A stretch of DNA of 64,000 bases from Ceratorhiza oryzae-sativae (Eukaryota; Basidiomycota; Agaricomycetes; Cantharellales; Ceratobasidiaceae). The notes under the pieces were generated by a model, which saw nothing but the letters and a program-made list of their open reading frames with translations, had not been told where the DNA came from and ran no database searches. A program made the translations under genes and the position numbers. Shown here one piece after another: positions 50,347 through 61,494 of the stretch. Within the stretch, counting starts at the first letter, position 1. Each line of letters starts with the position of its first letter. Location of the stretch: NCBI GenBank assembly GCA_030998015.1, contig JARWMV010000250.1, positions 851,855 through 915,854 on the forward strand, read 5' to 3'.

Positions 50347-51750
50347 ATGACTCGCTATGCTATGCCTGAAGTTCACACTCGAATCAATGAGCTATGCCAT
50401 CAGGGGATGTCGTTCTGCAAGATTGGACCTACAGTCAGTGTTCACCCAACTACAGCCAGTCGCATATACACCCGAAACTGTAAAACCTGCAGTTTATCAT
50501 CTGTAGCTGCCAAGTCTGGTTGTCTGCATATCCTCACTGTTTCTGATGCCAAATTTGCTGGGCTCTCACTTGCTCAAGGCCAAATGAGTAATGCAGTGCA
50601 GATCCACAACCACCTTTTCCCCCATGTCAGTGTCCAGACCATGTGCTGAAATCTAAAGTCAATTGGGCTTAGAGCATATGTACAACATTGTGCTCCACTC
50701 ATCTCATGTGTCAACAAGCATATTCGGCTAACCTGGTGCTAAGAGCAGGCAACTTGGACAGCATCTGATTGGGCTTGCATGATGTACTCAGATGAGAAGA
50801 AAGTCAATTTATTTGGCTCAGATGGGCACCAATACTTGTATAGGATAGTAGTAGGAAAGGCAATGGATCCACAATACACCCAAAAAACCATGAAACACAG
50901 TGGCAGTAGCCTCATGACCTGGGGGATTGTCCACCAACATGGTGTTGGGCGACTTGTCCATATCCATGGAACCTTAATGGGGCATTATTATATGGAGATA
51001 CTGGAGGAGGGACTTCTAGGGATACTAAAGGATGCAAAACTTAAAAAAAACCAGATGATATTCCAACAGGATAACGACCTGAAGCATACTGTCGACGACG
51101 ACAAGTCAGGCGACGAGGAAAATAGTAAGGAAATAAAAGAACTTGTATTCGACGAGAGGTCAAGTTCTTGAGGAGTCCTCTGCGAACTTGACCTGGTTTA
51201 TATACACAGTATGAGCCACATCATAACAAACAAGTCCGTACAGTGAGTCACGGCAGATAAGAGATAGAAGCAGTAGAAGCGACTGCGGAACTGCGGAATT
51301 TCACATCAGAGTTGAAATACATCTCGGTTACCGGTCCAGAACATTCCCTGAGTCACATGATACAGAGATACCATAAAAGGCAAGTATGTTTTGAAGACGA
51401 TCTCATAAAATGTAGTAAATCGAGAAAATATTGTAGAGTGGATGTATGCGTGTCAGTTCGTGACACATACTTCACATGTGGCCCAGGATTGGCTAAGTGC
51501 CAAGTCAATTTGTGTGTTGCCATGGCCAGCCCAGAGCCCAGACTTGAATATAATTGAGCATGTATGGAGCTATGTGGATTGGAAAGTTCACTCGAGGTGT
51601 GTTTTGTCAAGGAATTTAGAGGAGCTAGGGAGTGCTTTTCAGGAGGAGTGGCATTGTGTACCTCAGGATTTTATTGATCATTTGTATGACTCTCTTCCTT
51701 GTAGAGTACAAGCTGTAATCCAAGCAAGGGGTGGAAATATTGAGTATTGA
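50347..51750 (+). pseudogene. Tc1-like DDE transposase, interrupted
   Basis: N-terminal helix-turn-helix region (VHTRINELCHQGMSFCKIG), then catalytic blocks: MYSDEKKVNLF with the first Asp, FQQDNDLKHT with the second, and WPAQSPDLNIIEHVW with the final acidic residue. The frame is broken by TGA after VSVQTMC (about 50647), by TAA near 50739, and by a 376-bp solo LTR inserted directly after DLKHT. It is inactive; the residual similarity is enough for assignment. Confidence 0.85.
51090..51465 (-). mobile_element. solo LTR (376 bp) inserted in the transposase
   Basis: Starts TGTCGACG and ends CGTGACA. Perfect 5-bp target duplication CATAC at 51085-51089 and 51466-51470. Same length and close in sequence to the LTR at 53907-54282, so it derives from gypsy element 1's family. 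Confidence 0.92.
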
Positions 51751-51866
51751 TCCTATTATACTTGTATATACTTGAAAACATATCCAAAATGTGTCCATAC
51801 CTTGTATAATGCATTGGGCAAGTCCTTCATGGTGTTACATTACAAAAGTAATGCAGCTACCCACAA

Positions 51867-52546
51867 TGTTGTGACCCTCTGGAGGCTCCCTTGTGGAGCA
51901 CTTAAGTAGTGGCTGCGTTGACGGTTTGGTGCTATGCAGTATGTATTGAGTGTTCTAGTTACAGTGTTTGCTATGGTCTATGGTGGTTGACAAGATAAAG
52001 CAAGCTGAGGCGTTCAGTCTTTGCTTTACTCCCCTTATATACATGTGACTGTGGTTGCTGTGGTGGCCCCCCTTTCCTAAGCGCCGTCTACAGTAGTTAT
52101 AGGTTCTATATAGTACTAGGTCTTAGGTAATTGTTTATCCTAAGTTTGTGCAGCTCCGAATCTTATAGAGCCGCGCGAGGTCCGAGGGTCATGTGACTTT
52201 TGGACTTAAGCACCCAGCGCTTAATTGCTGGATAAGCGCCAGTGTCACGTGACAACTCGCTCCTCGCTCCAAGTAACATGGGAGAGAAATGCTGGAGTGA
52301 GTTCAGGGTAACCACCAGCGCTTAATCGTTGGGTAAGTGCCAAGGTCACGTGACAACTCGCTCCTCGCTCCAAGTAACATGGGAGAGAAATGCTGGAGTG
52401 AGTTCAGGGTAACCACCGGCGCTTAATCGTTGGGTAAGCACCGAGATCACGTGATCCTGTTTATGGTTTGTTCTGCTTCAGGAAAAATGCCATAAATCTG
52501 TACAATATTTGGTTGTTAGGTTATGTCTGCTAGGCGGGTCATAACA
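51867..52546 (+). mobile_element. solo LTR (680 bp) inserted in the right inverted repeat
   Basis: Starts TGTTGTGACC and ends GGTCATAACA. Perfect target duplication CACAA at 51862-51866 and 52547-52551. It is the inverted relative of the 556-bp LTR at 54601-55156. Contains a tandem array with 101-bp period around 52244-52450, each unit carrying TCACGTGA. Confidence 0.92.
52244..52450. repeat. 101-bp tandem duplication inside a solo LTR
   Basis: The block starting GTCACGTGACAACTCGCTCC at 52244 recurs at 52345. A third unit begins at about 52446 (ATCACGTGAT) and is truncated. The related LTR at 54601-55156 has a single copy. Confidence 0.88.
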
Positions 52547-52812
52547 CACAACTTACAAGCCACCTCTCATCATGAGAACTGCACCAAATTGTTAGATATC
52601 CTGCATGGTTGTTCTCTATGCTGTTTTGTGTGACTTCTACTAATGCATTTACTCTCTAAATACAGTATATCAGACAGAGTCAAAGCTCAAAATTTTTTCT
52701 GTCATGTGCTGCATTTCTTTTGTGAGCCAGTGTAGATAACAATGTATTTTGTATAATTAGGATAAATAAATCAAACAGATACATATCATTCAACTGTACA
52801 TATTACAGCATG

Positions 52813-53906
52813 TGTTATGGATCACTAACATTTTTCTATTATTTTACTCTGCTTTGCCAACCTCAGCAATGCCTCTGTAATTTTCTTGAAATTAAATGAA
52901 TTTGTATGTATCTGAATTTGTACTATTTGTGTTCCATTAAATAGTACAAAATCTCCTCTTTCCAACACATATTTTATTGTGATTTTATCTTAAGAACTCA
53001 GAGAGATATAGAGGTTGCAATATTTCCTCTTATCAGGAGATATTGATTACATCATCGCACTGCTCATATTTCGGTAACTGCTTATGCTATCAAAGCGACC
53101 TTATGCTCTATTGATAGCTAATCTTCAGCAGTATCTGCTGCCCAAAGATTGTTGTGATCCACTGGATCCTTGCACCAGAATGGCCCAAAGATCATTAGAA
53201 TCTTACTGGACCATCAATCAAGATCTAATGACTCCAGTGAGTCAGGAGAGCCTTCCAAATTGATCCAGAAGCTTCTCTGACTCACTTTATGACTCACTGA
53301 GATGTAGCCTCTGTTCATTACATGTATATACTATGATAATATGATCTACAAGCCAATAGCAGGTCTCAGATGCATCAATGCCTTCAATCCACACCCTGTC
53401 TTTACTCTCTTATCCTATACTGGGCTAGGGTGTACCCAAGTATAGCAGTACCCTCTTTTGATGATGGCACTGGCATGCATGCATCTATTTGGCTCTGGAA
53501 TGCCCTCCTCAGAGTATAAAAGGTCCTCCTCTGAGGCCCTTCCAGACCACCTCCTCTACTCAACCCAGACTGGTTATTGGTTTCTTTTCTCTTTCTATTT
53601 TCCCCTTGTCTGTGTGTGATTTCTTATATAACTAGTACTGAGGAATAAAGTACCATATTAGTTATATATTGTCTGATTCATTGTATCTTATATACAGAGT
53701 TATATAAGGATACAATATTGCCTGATTGAGTGTGACATTAAGTACCAGCTATTAGAGGAAATCCAAGTACCTGTAGCTGAGGAAGTACATGCATTAGGCA
53801 GCCCACCATCTATCCTATAAGCTATCACTTAAGTCTAGTATTAAGATTAGTATGAGTTAGTCCAAGTGACTAGGGCTGAGCTACATTTAAGATATCTAAG
53901 GGAACC
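52813..53906 (+). mobile_element. LTR-like repeat family C, 3'-truncated copy
   Basis: Bases 53821-53906 match the reverse complement of about 63915-64000 at roughly 90%. The copy ends exactly where gypsy element 1's LTR begins. A promoter-like TATAAAA lies near 53516. A TGTTATGG at 52813 pairs with TGTTACAGG at 63709 as a possible LTR terminus; this left boundary is inferred. Confidence 0.5.
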
Positions 53907-54282
53907 TGTCGACGACAACAAGTCAGGCAACGAAGAAAGTAGTAAGAAAAGAAAAGAACTTGTATTTGACAAGAGGTCAAGTTCTTGAGGAGTCCTCTGC
54001 GAACTTGACCTGGTTTATATACATAGTACAAGCCACATCATAACAAACAAGTCTGTACAGTGAGTCATGACTGATAAGAGATAGAAGCAGTAGAAGTGAC
54101 TGTGGAACTGCAGAATTTCACATCAGAGTTGAAATACATCTTGGTTATCAGCCTGAAACATTCCCTGAATCACATGACACAGATATACCATAAAAGGCAA
54201 GTATGTTTTGAAGATGATCTCATAAAATGTAATAAATTGAGGAAATATTATAGAGTGGATATATGCATGTCAGTTCGTGACA
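53907..54282 (-). repeat. 3' LTR of gypsy element 1
   Basis: 376 bp, TGTC...GACA. On the minus strand a G-rich polypurine tract (GAAGGGGGGAAG, 54283-54294) abuts it, as required for plus-strand priming. Confidence 0.9.
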
Positions 54283-54296
54283 CTTCCCCCCTTCAA

Positions 54297-57200
54297 GGCA
54301 TGGGGGTCATGGGGTGCCTTTGGATGTGACTTGACATAGTCAGCAACAAGTTCTGGTGCATTTACCAGGTCATCATAAGTTAAACATTGTCGCTTGTCAT
54401 AGCCAAGCCATTTGACATAGTATTCAAAGACATTAGACTTTTTGTTGTATCATGACTTTATGATCTGTTCCACTTCAAATTCTTCTTCCCCTTCAGGAGT
54501 TACCACAGGTGGTGGTGGGGGAACCTGACAGCCATAGGGGTCATCTTTATATCTGGTGAGGAGTGAAACATGAAATACTGGGTGTATTTTCATGGTTATC
54601 TGTTATGACCTGTCAAACAGACATAACAGAATAACTGAATATTTTTATGGATTTATGGCATTTTTCCTAAGCGGAACAAGCCATAAACAAGGTCACGTGA
54701 CCTCAGTGCTTAACCAGCACTTATGGTGGTTACCCTGAACTTGCTCCAGCATTTCTCTCCATTGTTACTTGGAGTGAGGAGCGAGTTGTCATGTGATCTC
54801 AGCGCTTATGGCAGGATCACGTGACCTCAGCGCCTACCCCACAGACCTTGCGCAGCTCTATAAGATTTGGAGCTGCACAAACTTAAGACAAACAATTACC
54901 TAACCCATAGTACTGTACATAACCTGCACCTACTGTGGATTGTGCTTAGATAATACTTCTGCAGCCACCACAGCCCCAGGCATATATAAGAAGGATAAAG
55001 CAAGACTGGACACCTCAGCTTGCTTTATCTCATCAACCACCATAGACCATAGCAAACACTGTAACTAGAACACTCATTACATACTGCATAGCACCAAACT
55101 GTCAATGCAGCCACTACTTAAGTGCTTCACAAGGAAGCATCCAGAGGGTCACAACATTATGAGTAGGTCCAGTTTGAAAGCATGTGTGCCATGTTGTGCT
55201 ACCACCTTGAATGGTCCAACTCTTTTGTGGGCCAGTTTCCTGGAGGCCTGTTGTGTCCATATGTTCTTGGTATCAAGCCAGACTTTGTCTCCAACCTTAA
55301 TAGCTTCTGGGGTTTGATGCTTCTGGTCATAGTATTCTTTGATCCTCTGGTTTGCTATTTCCAGAGCTGCCTTAAGTTCATCATGGCCCTTTTGGAGCCA
55401 TTCTGTGTGGTTGTCTGCTAAGGGGAGTTCTTGTTCCTCCCTGTCCCCGACTGCCAGCCTTGGGTGGAAACTGTAGTTTGTGAAGAATGGTGATTTGCCA
55501 GTTGAGGCGTTGACACTGTTATTGTAGGCAAATTCAGCCAATGGTAAGAGTGAGACCCAGTCGTCCTGCTGGTCTGATATGTAATGTCTGATGTACCCTT
55601 CTACTACTTGGTTGGCCCTTTCAGACTGGCCATCTGTCTGGGGGTGATATGCTGTGGAGTAGGAGGGTTTTATATCCAGCTGTTTGTATAAGTGCCTTAG
55701 GAATTTGGATGCAAAGTTGGGGCCACAGTCTGAGATTGTTTTCCATGGTAACCCATGAAGTTTCCATACATATGTTAGGAACAAGTTGGTGCAATCCATA
55801 GCACTGGCTTCTGATTGGCATGGGATAAAGTGGACCATTTTTGTCAGGCAGTCAACAACTGTAAATATAGCATCAAACCCTTCTGACAGGGGTAGCCCAG
55901 TGATCAGATCATAGGTGATTTCCTCCCAACGTTTTTCTGGTGCTGGTATTGGGTTTAGGAGCCCTGGGGGAACCTGGTTGCTGTGCTTGTTCCTAATACA
56001 GGATTTGCAATGTGTGACATATTTGTTGACTGATTTTTTCATTGATGACCATGTATATTTGCAGTTTAACAATTCATATGTTCTGAACTGTCCTGGGTGT
56101 CCTGCAGCTGGGTTGTCATGATGGCTCTCAATGATCAGCTTGCAAAGTTCTTTGTTATTTGGGACGTAGATTTGGCCCTTGTATCATAAAAGTCCTTTGT
56201 CCCATTCCCAATTTTTGACCTTTTCATTGTCGTCTAGGGCTTTTAGCACTTTTGACAAGTGCTCATCCCCTGGGATAGCATCCCTAATGAGTTGTTCCAG
56301 GTCATGGTCTGGTGTGATTGCTTGTAGCCACAATGATTTTAGTTCCAAAAATTGGTTTTGTGCAAGCAGAGCTTGGCTCTCACCCCCCTCTTTAGGGATG
56401 TGCCTTGACAGCCTAGAGAGTATGTCTGCCTGGCTGTTCTTTGCCCCTTTGATGTATAGGATCTTGAATTCAAATCTGGATAGGAACTCATGCCATCATG
56501 TGACTCAGCCATTCAGTGGCCAATTTGTCTTCCAATATTCCAGATTTTTGTGATCACAAACAATGTTTACTGGGTGTTCGGCCCCCTCTAGTAAGTGACG
56601 CCAGTGTTTGAGGGCTTTTATAATTGCCAGCATTTCCTTGTTGTAAATATCGTAATTTCTTTCTGCCAGGACCATTGCCTTGGAGTAGTAGGAGATTGGG
56701 TGAAGCATTCCATCTTCTCCATATTGCAATAATACAGCACCTGTGGCATAGCCTGAGGTGTCTGTTTCCAGGATAAATAGTTTGCTGGGTTCTGGCTGAA
56801 TTAGGAGGGGGGCTTCTTTCAATTTCTGCTTCAGCAGGTTCCATGCCTGATCCCTTTCTTCTGTCCATTCCCATTTTACGTCCTTCTTGACAAGTTCATA
56901 AAGACATTTTGTGATTTTCGAAAAGTCTTTTATGAAGTGCCTTAACCAGTTTGCAAACCCCAACCCTTCCAGGACTTCAGTTGGGTTGGTAGGGGTTGGC
57001 CATTCAATGGCTTTTTCGACCTTGGCTGGGTCTACCTTAATTCCCTGGGGAGTCACTACTATTCCCAGGTAATCAACTTTGGTGACATCAAAAACACATT
57101 TCTCCAGGGTGCAGTATAGGCCAGCTTTTTGGAGACAACACAAGACTTCTTTGACGTGTTCATCATGTTCTTCTTGATTTTTGGAGAACACTAATATGTT

Positions 57201-58361
57201 GTCCATATAGATTACAACATAAATGCCCTCAATGTCTTGGAACTCTTCCCAGATCATGGCCATGAAGGTCCCTGGTGCATTCTTTTGGCTGAATTGCATG
57301 ACTAAGGGCTCATACAGCCTGTATTTGGTCTTAAAAGCAGCCTTCCATTCATCTCCTTCCTGAATTCATATGAGGTTGAAACCCCACTTTAGATCAAACT
57401 TGGTGAATATCTTTGCCCCATGCAAAGTCTCCACAATATCATTGATGCATGGGAGTGGGTACACATTGGAGACAGCCATTTCATTTAGCCACCAGTAGTC
57501 GATGCACATGTGCAGCTTCCCATTCTTCTTTTTGACAAATATGACTGGGGATGCCATTGGTGACCTTGAGGGTCTGATATGCCCTGCTTTCAGTTGGCAG
57601 TCCAAGGTTTTGTGCAATTCTGCATCTTCCTTGACACCCACACTATATATGGGGCCATGCCTTGGCTTGGCATCTGGCTTTAAATCTATCTCCATATCCC
57701 ACTTTCTATGGGGTGGTAATGGCTGGACATCATCCTCTTCAGCAAATATTTTATGGAATTCTTTATATTTTGCTGGGAGAGAGTCTAAGGAGTCCAACTG
57801 GAGCTCCTTGGGTTTGTTTGCACACACGTGTAAGGGTTTTGTGATGCAGTGCTTCAAGCATATTGGCAAGTTGAACTTCATGTCCTTTCTGTCCCAATCA
57901 ATGTCAGGGTTATGGAATTTGAGCCATGACATGCCCAGGACGAAATCATTTTTGCCAACGTTCACAACATAAGCACTGAGAATTTCTTGGTGCTCCTGAA
58001 TGCACAACTCAAAGGTGCAATAGTGGGTCACAGACCCTGAGTTGATCTCCCTTCCATTGATTACTTGTAGTTTTTTTGGTGTTTTTAGGGAGACAGTAGG
58101 GATATGGTATTGTTTAATGAGGTCTTCATGTATAAATACTGACATGGCCCCTGAATCAATCATGGCCCATCTGTTGAATTTTTTCATATTGTATGCAGAC
58201 TTGTGTTCAGGGGTTGTGCGCAGCAGGAATGCATGAAAGAAAAACTGAAGTTGTGATTGGTTTCCTAAGAACATACATTCCATTTCCATATTTTTATTTT
58301 CATTCTGCACATTTTGTAACATAGCACCCAAGACCACCCCCCTGGCATGGTTTGAGCTCAT
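54297..58361 (-). pseudogene. gypsy element 1 pol: protease, RT, RNase H, integrase, chromodomain
   Basis: Protease motif AMIDSGA near 58160. The RT active-site box reads YMDN where YLDD is expected (about 57200), so it is catalytically dead. RNase H follows, then integrase with the HHCC remnant (CKSCIRNKH), catalytic D and E blocks (TVVDCLTKM, HPQTDGQSERAN). A chromodomain (VFEYYVKWLGYD) lies near 54400. In-frame TGA codons occur at positions of conserved arginine (for example after FNLI at about 57369, and at NG-VT-WHEF near 56500). The ATG at 58361 overlaps the gag stop as ATGA. Confidence 0.88.
54601..55156 (-). mobile_element. solo LTR (556 bp) inserted in element 1
   Basis: Starts TGTTATGACC and ends GGGTCACAACA. 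Flanks TTATC (54596-54600) and TTATG (55157-55161) are a one-mismatch target duplication. It lies between the integrase end and the chromodomain segment. Same family as 51867-52546, with only one copy of the tandem unit. Confidence 0.88.
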
Positions 58362-59293
58362 TCTTTTACTGATTCCTTGTCAGTTGTTTCTACATCCTCA
58401 ACTGTTGCCTCGTATCCTGACATCTTGGCCAAGGGGCATTTGGCAGCAATATGTCTGCACCCTCCACAGTTATAGCAGGTATTTGTCCCCTTCCCTTTTC
58501 CTGCACTATCCAGATCCATTGCATCCAGATCCTTTGCCTTAAGGGCCGCTGGCAGGTGATTATCCTTCTTCATGTCCTTGAAGGATTCTTGTACATTGGC
58601 GTTGCTGCCATCGTAGCGAACAGTTGGAACTGTGAAGCCCTTGGCGTTGGGCCCAATGGCCACAATTTGACCCTTTATGGCCCTGCCCTCCTTAATCTTG
58701 TATACCCACTCCCCATTCTTGAATTTCTCCTTTTGGGGATTGCTTTGGGGGTTATTTGTTGGCCTACTGGATGAGGCATTGTTGCTGCTGGACTTGTTAC
58801 CCCTGTGGGATGTCCTTTTGCTGCTGAACAAGATGAGGTGATGGTCAATTTCCAGGGCCCACTGGGTGAGCTGGGCAAAGGTCTTGGTGCAGGGATCATA
58901 GTTTTGGGCCACCATGCTGTCTGTTACATCCAAGGATAGACCATCGTAAAATTGGTCATGCATAGCCACATCATTGTAGTTGAGCCCTGTTGAGTATAAG
59001 TTGAACAGGGTGAGGTAGTCCTGGACTGTCTTGGATTGCTTCAGTTTCCACCATTTATCATGGTTATTTTCAGTGTGGTTTAAGTCCCCATAGTGGGTGG
59101 TAAATTCTTGCCAAATCAGGTTGGCGTCATGAAGCCATGGGATCGCAGTTCCAGGGTTTAAATTTTCAAATTCCTTGTATGAGTTAACCCATTCAGCAGC
59201 AGATCCTTTGAGGTAGGATGTAATGAAGGCAACCACCTGGTCAGCAGAGTGCCCACTCATATTTGTATTGATATATTGCACACATGCTGTCAT
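58358..59293 (-). pseudogene. gypsy element 1 gag, N-terminally truncated
   Basis: About 300 residues of capsid-like helical sequence with WLHDANLIWQEF and LNYNDVAMHDQFYDGL, then a CCHC zinc knuckle (CYNCGGCRHIAAKC). The first two apparent residues come from element 2's LTR, which cuts the gene at 59288. Confidence 0.82.
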
Positions 59294-60180
59294 GGCCTAG
59301 ACCATGATGTGGATTTTATTATGATTTTCCTATATCTTATAAATCTCTCTTTTTCATATTTTTGGACAAGTCCTGTTTAATCGGATATATGCATAGAATT
59401 ACTTACATGATCACATGACCTTGTTGTTGTTTACGTTCTGTTTGTACCTTCTGGAATATTCTGTTACATGGCACCATTCTTACATCATACGATAGTTGTC
59501 TCACACCATATGTGTATTTGATATAGCTCATCGTATGAATATATAAGGGAGAGTCTGAGAGCCTTAAGCCTCAGAACTCGACCTCCTGTCGTACCCCTTC
59601 TACTACCTGTGTGACTCTTAGTCCATAGTCCCTGCCCAGTCCTCTTAAGGACAAGTGCACATACTTCTACCTCCCTGTGTCTTATCACACCCCTACTCCT
59701 TGTCGCATGTCGCCCCCTTGACATTGTGACTTAGACCTCCAGCATCGTCACCTATAGGTCTCCCATTGTCCTCTTAGATGTTTGGGTCATCCTTCCTGGT
59801 TGTAGCTCTGACTTTAGGTTGAGTTCTTCCTTATCACTTGGGATTGAGACATACCCCTGTACTAGCCTACTGTGAAACGGAGAAAGGCTTGGACTGCATA
59901 ATAATCAAAAGCAGAAAGAGACTATCCAGTAACAGGTGTCTACAAGGCAGACAGTACCTATCACCCAACCCTAGGACTCTTGTCCATCACCGCATGTGTC
60001 ACAGACAGCAAACTACCTGCTTGCAAAAAAGACACTCTATATCACACCCGTCAAAGGCTTGTTGATTAGTTGTAGTCATTGTCCAATGCTAGGTAGCAGA
60101 GCAGCCACAGTGTTTGAGAGTGAAAATCCCAGCTTCAAGAGCACCTACCATATTTGTCCATCCCACCCCCTTTTTTAGCT

Positions 60181-61494
60181 ATGTCCACACCAAACCCTGC
60201 CCCTGCCTGGATTCAGTTCAATGCCACCCAGATTCAAGTACCCACTGATCCAGCTGATCTATTAGCATTCACCCACACAATCAAAGACGCGCTGATTGCT
60301 ATAAATAACAACCTTGCAGTATTCATCAATCAACAGTCAGCTGAACTTTCCACTATCAATACCACTCTTCAGAACCATGATACAGGTGTATCTAACCTCA
60401 AAACAAACGTAGTCGCGCTCCAGGCTGCAGTCCAAGCACCTGGCACAAGCACCTCAGTCGCGCATACTCGAGTGCCCAAGTTATCAGTGCCTGCCAAATT
60501 TGATGGTTCAGATAAAAACAAAGCAGTATCCTTCAGGGTCGTGGTGGCCCATTACTTGTGGACTTCTTATCCCTCTGCGACTGCTGATGAGCAGATCACC
60601 TACATTATCTCCTGCCTGGATGGCAAAGCCCATGAGTGGCTGGAACCCTACTTGGAAGACAACATTATTAATGGCAATCCAGTCACTTGGCTTCATAATG
60701 TCAATGACTTCTGGACCCAATTTAACACTTGCTGGAATGTTGCCAACAAGACTGAAAATTTCAGGGCGAAATTCAAGTCGCTCAAACAAAAGAATTTGGT
60801 CCAAGAATATTTCAAGGACTTCCAGACATACTCCCAGGGTCTCGGCTACAATGATGCATCTCTTTGTGATCACTTCTATGATGGTCTCATGGTCAAAATC
60901 AAGGAGTTCCTTGTGGCCCAAGACTATGACCACATGGCTGCCAACGTCACTTTGCAAACTCTTGCAGACAAGGCACTCAGAATCAATCAGCATATTGAGT
61001 TGTTCCAGGCCCAAAATCCATCCTCCAAATCTTCCTCTTCCAATGTGGCTAGCACCTCTACCAAAGCTTCCACCTTGCTGTCAACAGCTCCTCCCAAAGG
61101 CCAGGCCAGGGAAAAGATGTCTGTTGGGGAAAAGGTGTACACACTTGGTCCAGATGGTAAGGCTTGCAAAGGAACAATTTTGGCTATAAACCGCAACACC
61201 AAAGGACAGTCGATTCCCACAATCAAATGGAATGATGGATCATCTGAAGAAACTATGTTTAAACAAATCCAAAAAGATTCACATCTGATTGTTGTTGCTC
61301 CCTCAGCTCCTACCCTGGCCAAAGGTTCTGGTCCTGGACCCATGGATCTAGATTCAGCTGGGAGAGGAAAAAAGCCTGTTATATGCAGCACTTGTGGTGG
61401 TTGTGGCCATTATTCCAGCGCTTGTCCCTCCAAACCCTATTCTGGGCAAGCCACTTCCCTTTCTGGTGATGAGTTGGAAAACAAGGACACTTGA
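60181..61494 (+). CDS. gypsy element 2 gag
   Basis: Intact frame of 437 aa from the ATG at 60181. An N-terminal helical region, then the retrotransposon capsid core (YIISCLDGKAHEWLEPYL, VNDFWTQFN, LGYNDASLCDHFYDGL), a Ser/Thr linker and a zinc knuckle CSTCGGCGHYSSACP with CX2CX4HX4C spacing. Parallel domain order to element 1 gag, but only distantly similar. The stop overlaps the pol frame as TTGA. Confidence 0.88.
   Translation: MSTPNPAPAWIQFNATQIQVPTDPADLLAFTHTIKDALIAINNNLAVFINQQSAELSTINTTLQNHDTGVSNLKTNVVALQAAVQAPGTSTSVAHTRVPKLSVPAKFDGSDKNKAVSFRVVVAHYLWTSYPSATADEQITYIISCLDGKAHEWLEPYLEDNIINGNPVTWLHNVNDFWTQFNTCWNVANKTENFRAKFKSLKQKNLVQEYFKDFQTYSQGLGYNDASLCDHFYDGLMVKIKEFLVAQDYDHMAANVTLQTLADKALRINQHIELFQAQNPSSKSSSSNVASTSTKASTLLSTAPPKGQAREKMSVGEKVYTLGPDGKACKGTILAINRNTKGQSIPTIKWNDGSSEETMFKQIQKDSHLIVVAPSAPTLAKGSGPGPMDLDSAGRGKKPVICSTCGGCGHYSSACPSKPYSGQATSLSGDELENKDT

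Larger units (their letters stand above)
50051..52732 (+). mobile_element. Tc1/mariner-like DNA transposon, decayed and carrying two solo LTRs
   Basis: Flanked by TA at 50049-50050 and 52733-52734. Inverted termini begin CACTGGCTCACAAAAG and end with its complement. The left inverted repeat spans about 50051-50264 (roughly 214 bp). The right one starts near 51834 and is interrupted by a solo LTR at 51867-52546. The interior encodes a broken DDE transposase. Without the two insertions the element would be about 1.6 kb, a usual Tc1 size. Confidence 0.88.
53907..59287 (-). mobile_element. Ty3/gypsy chromodomain retrotransposon 1, 5'-truncated and decayed
   Basis: Minus-strand order from right to left: gag, protease, RT/RNase H, integrase, chromodomain, polypurine tract, 3' LTR. 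The 5' LTR and gag N-terminus are missing because element 2 begins at 59288. A 556-bp solo LTR interrupts it at 54601-55156. Chromodomain presence places it among chromoviruses. Confidence 0.9.

Noticed and set aside
60508..61391. Minus-strand ORFs over element 2 gag
   Set aside because: Antisense to an intact gag frame with zinc knuckle.
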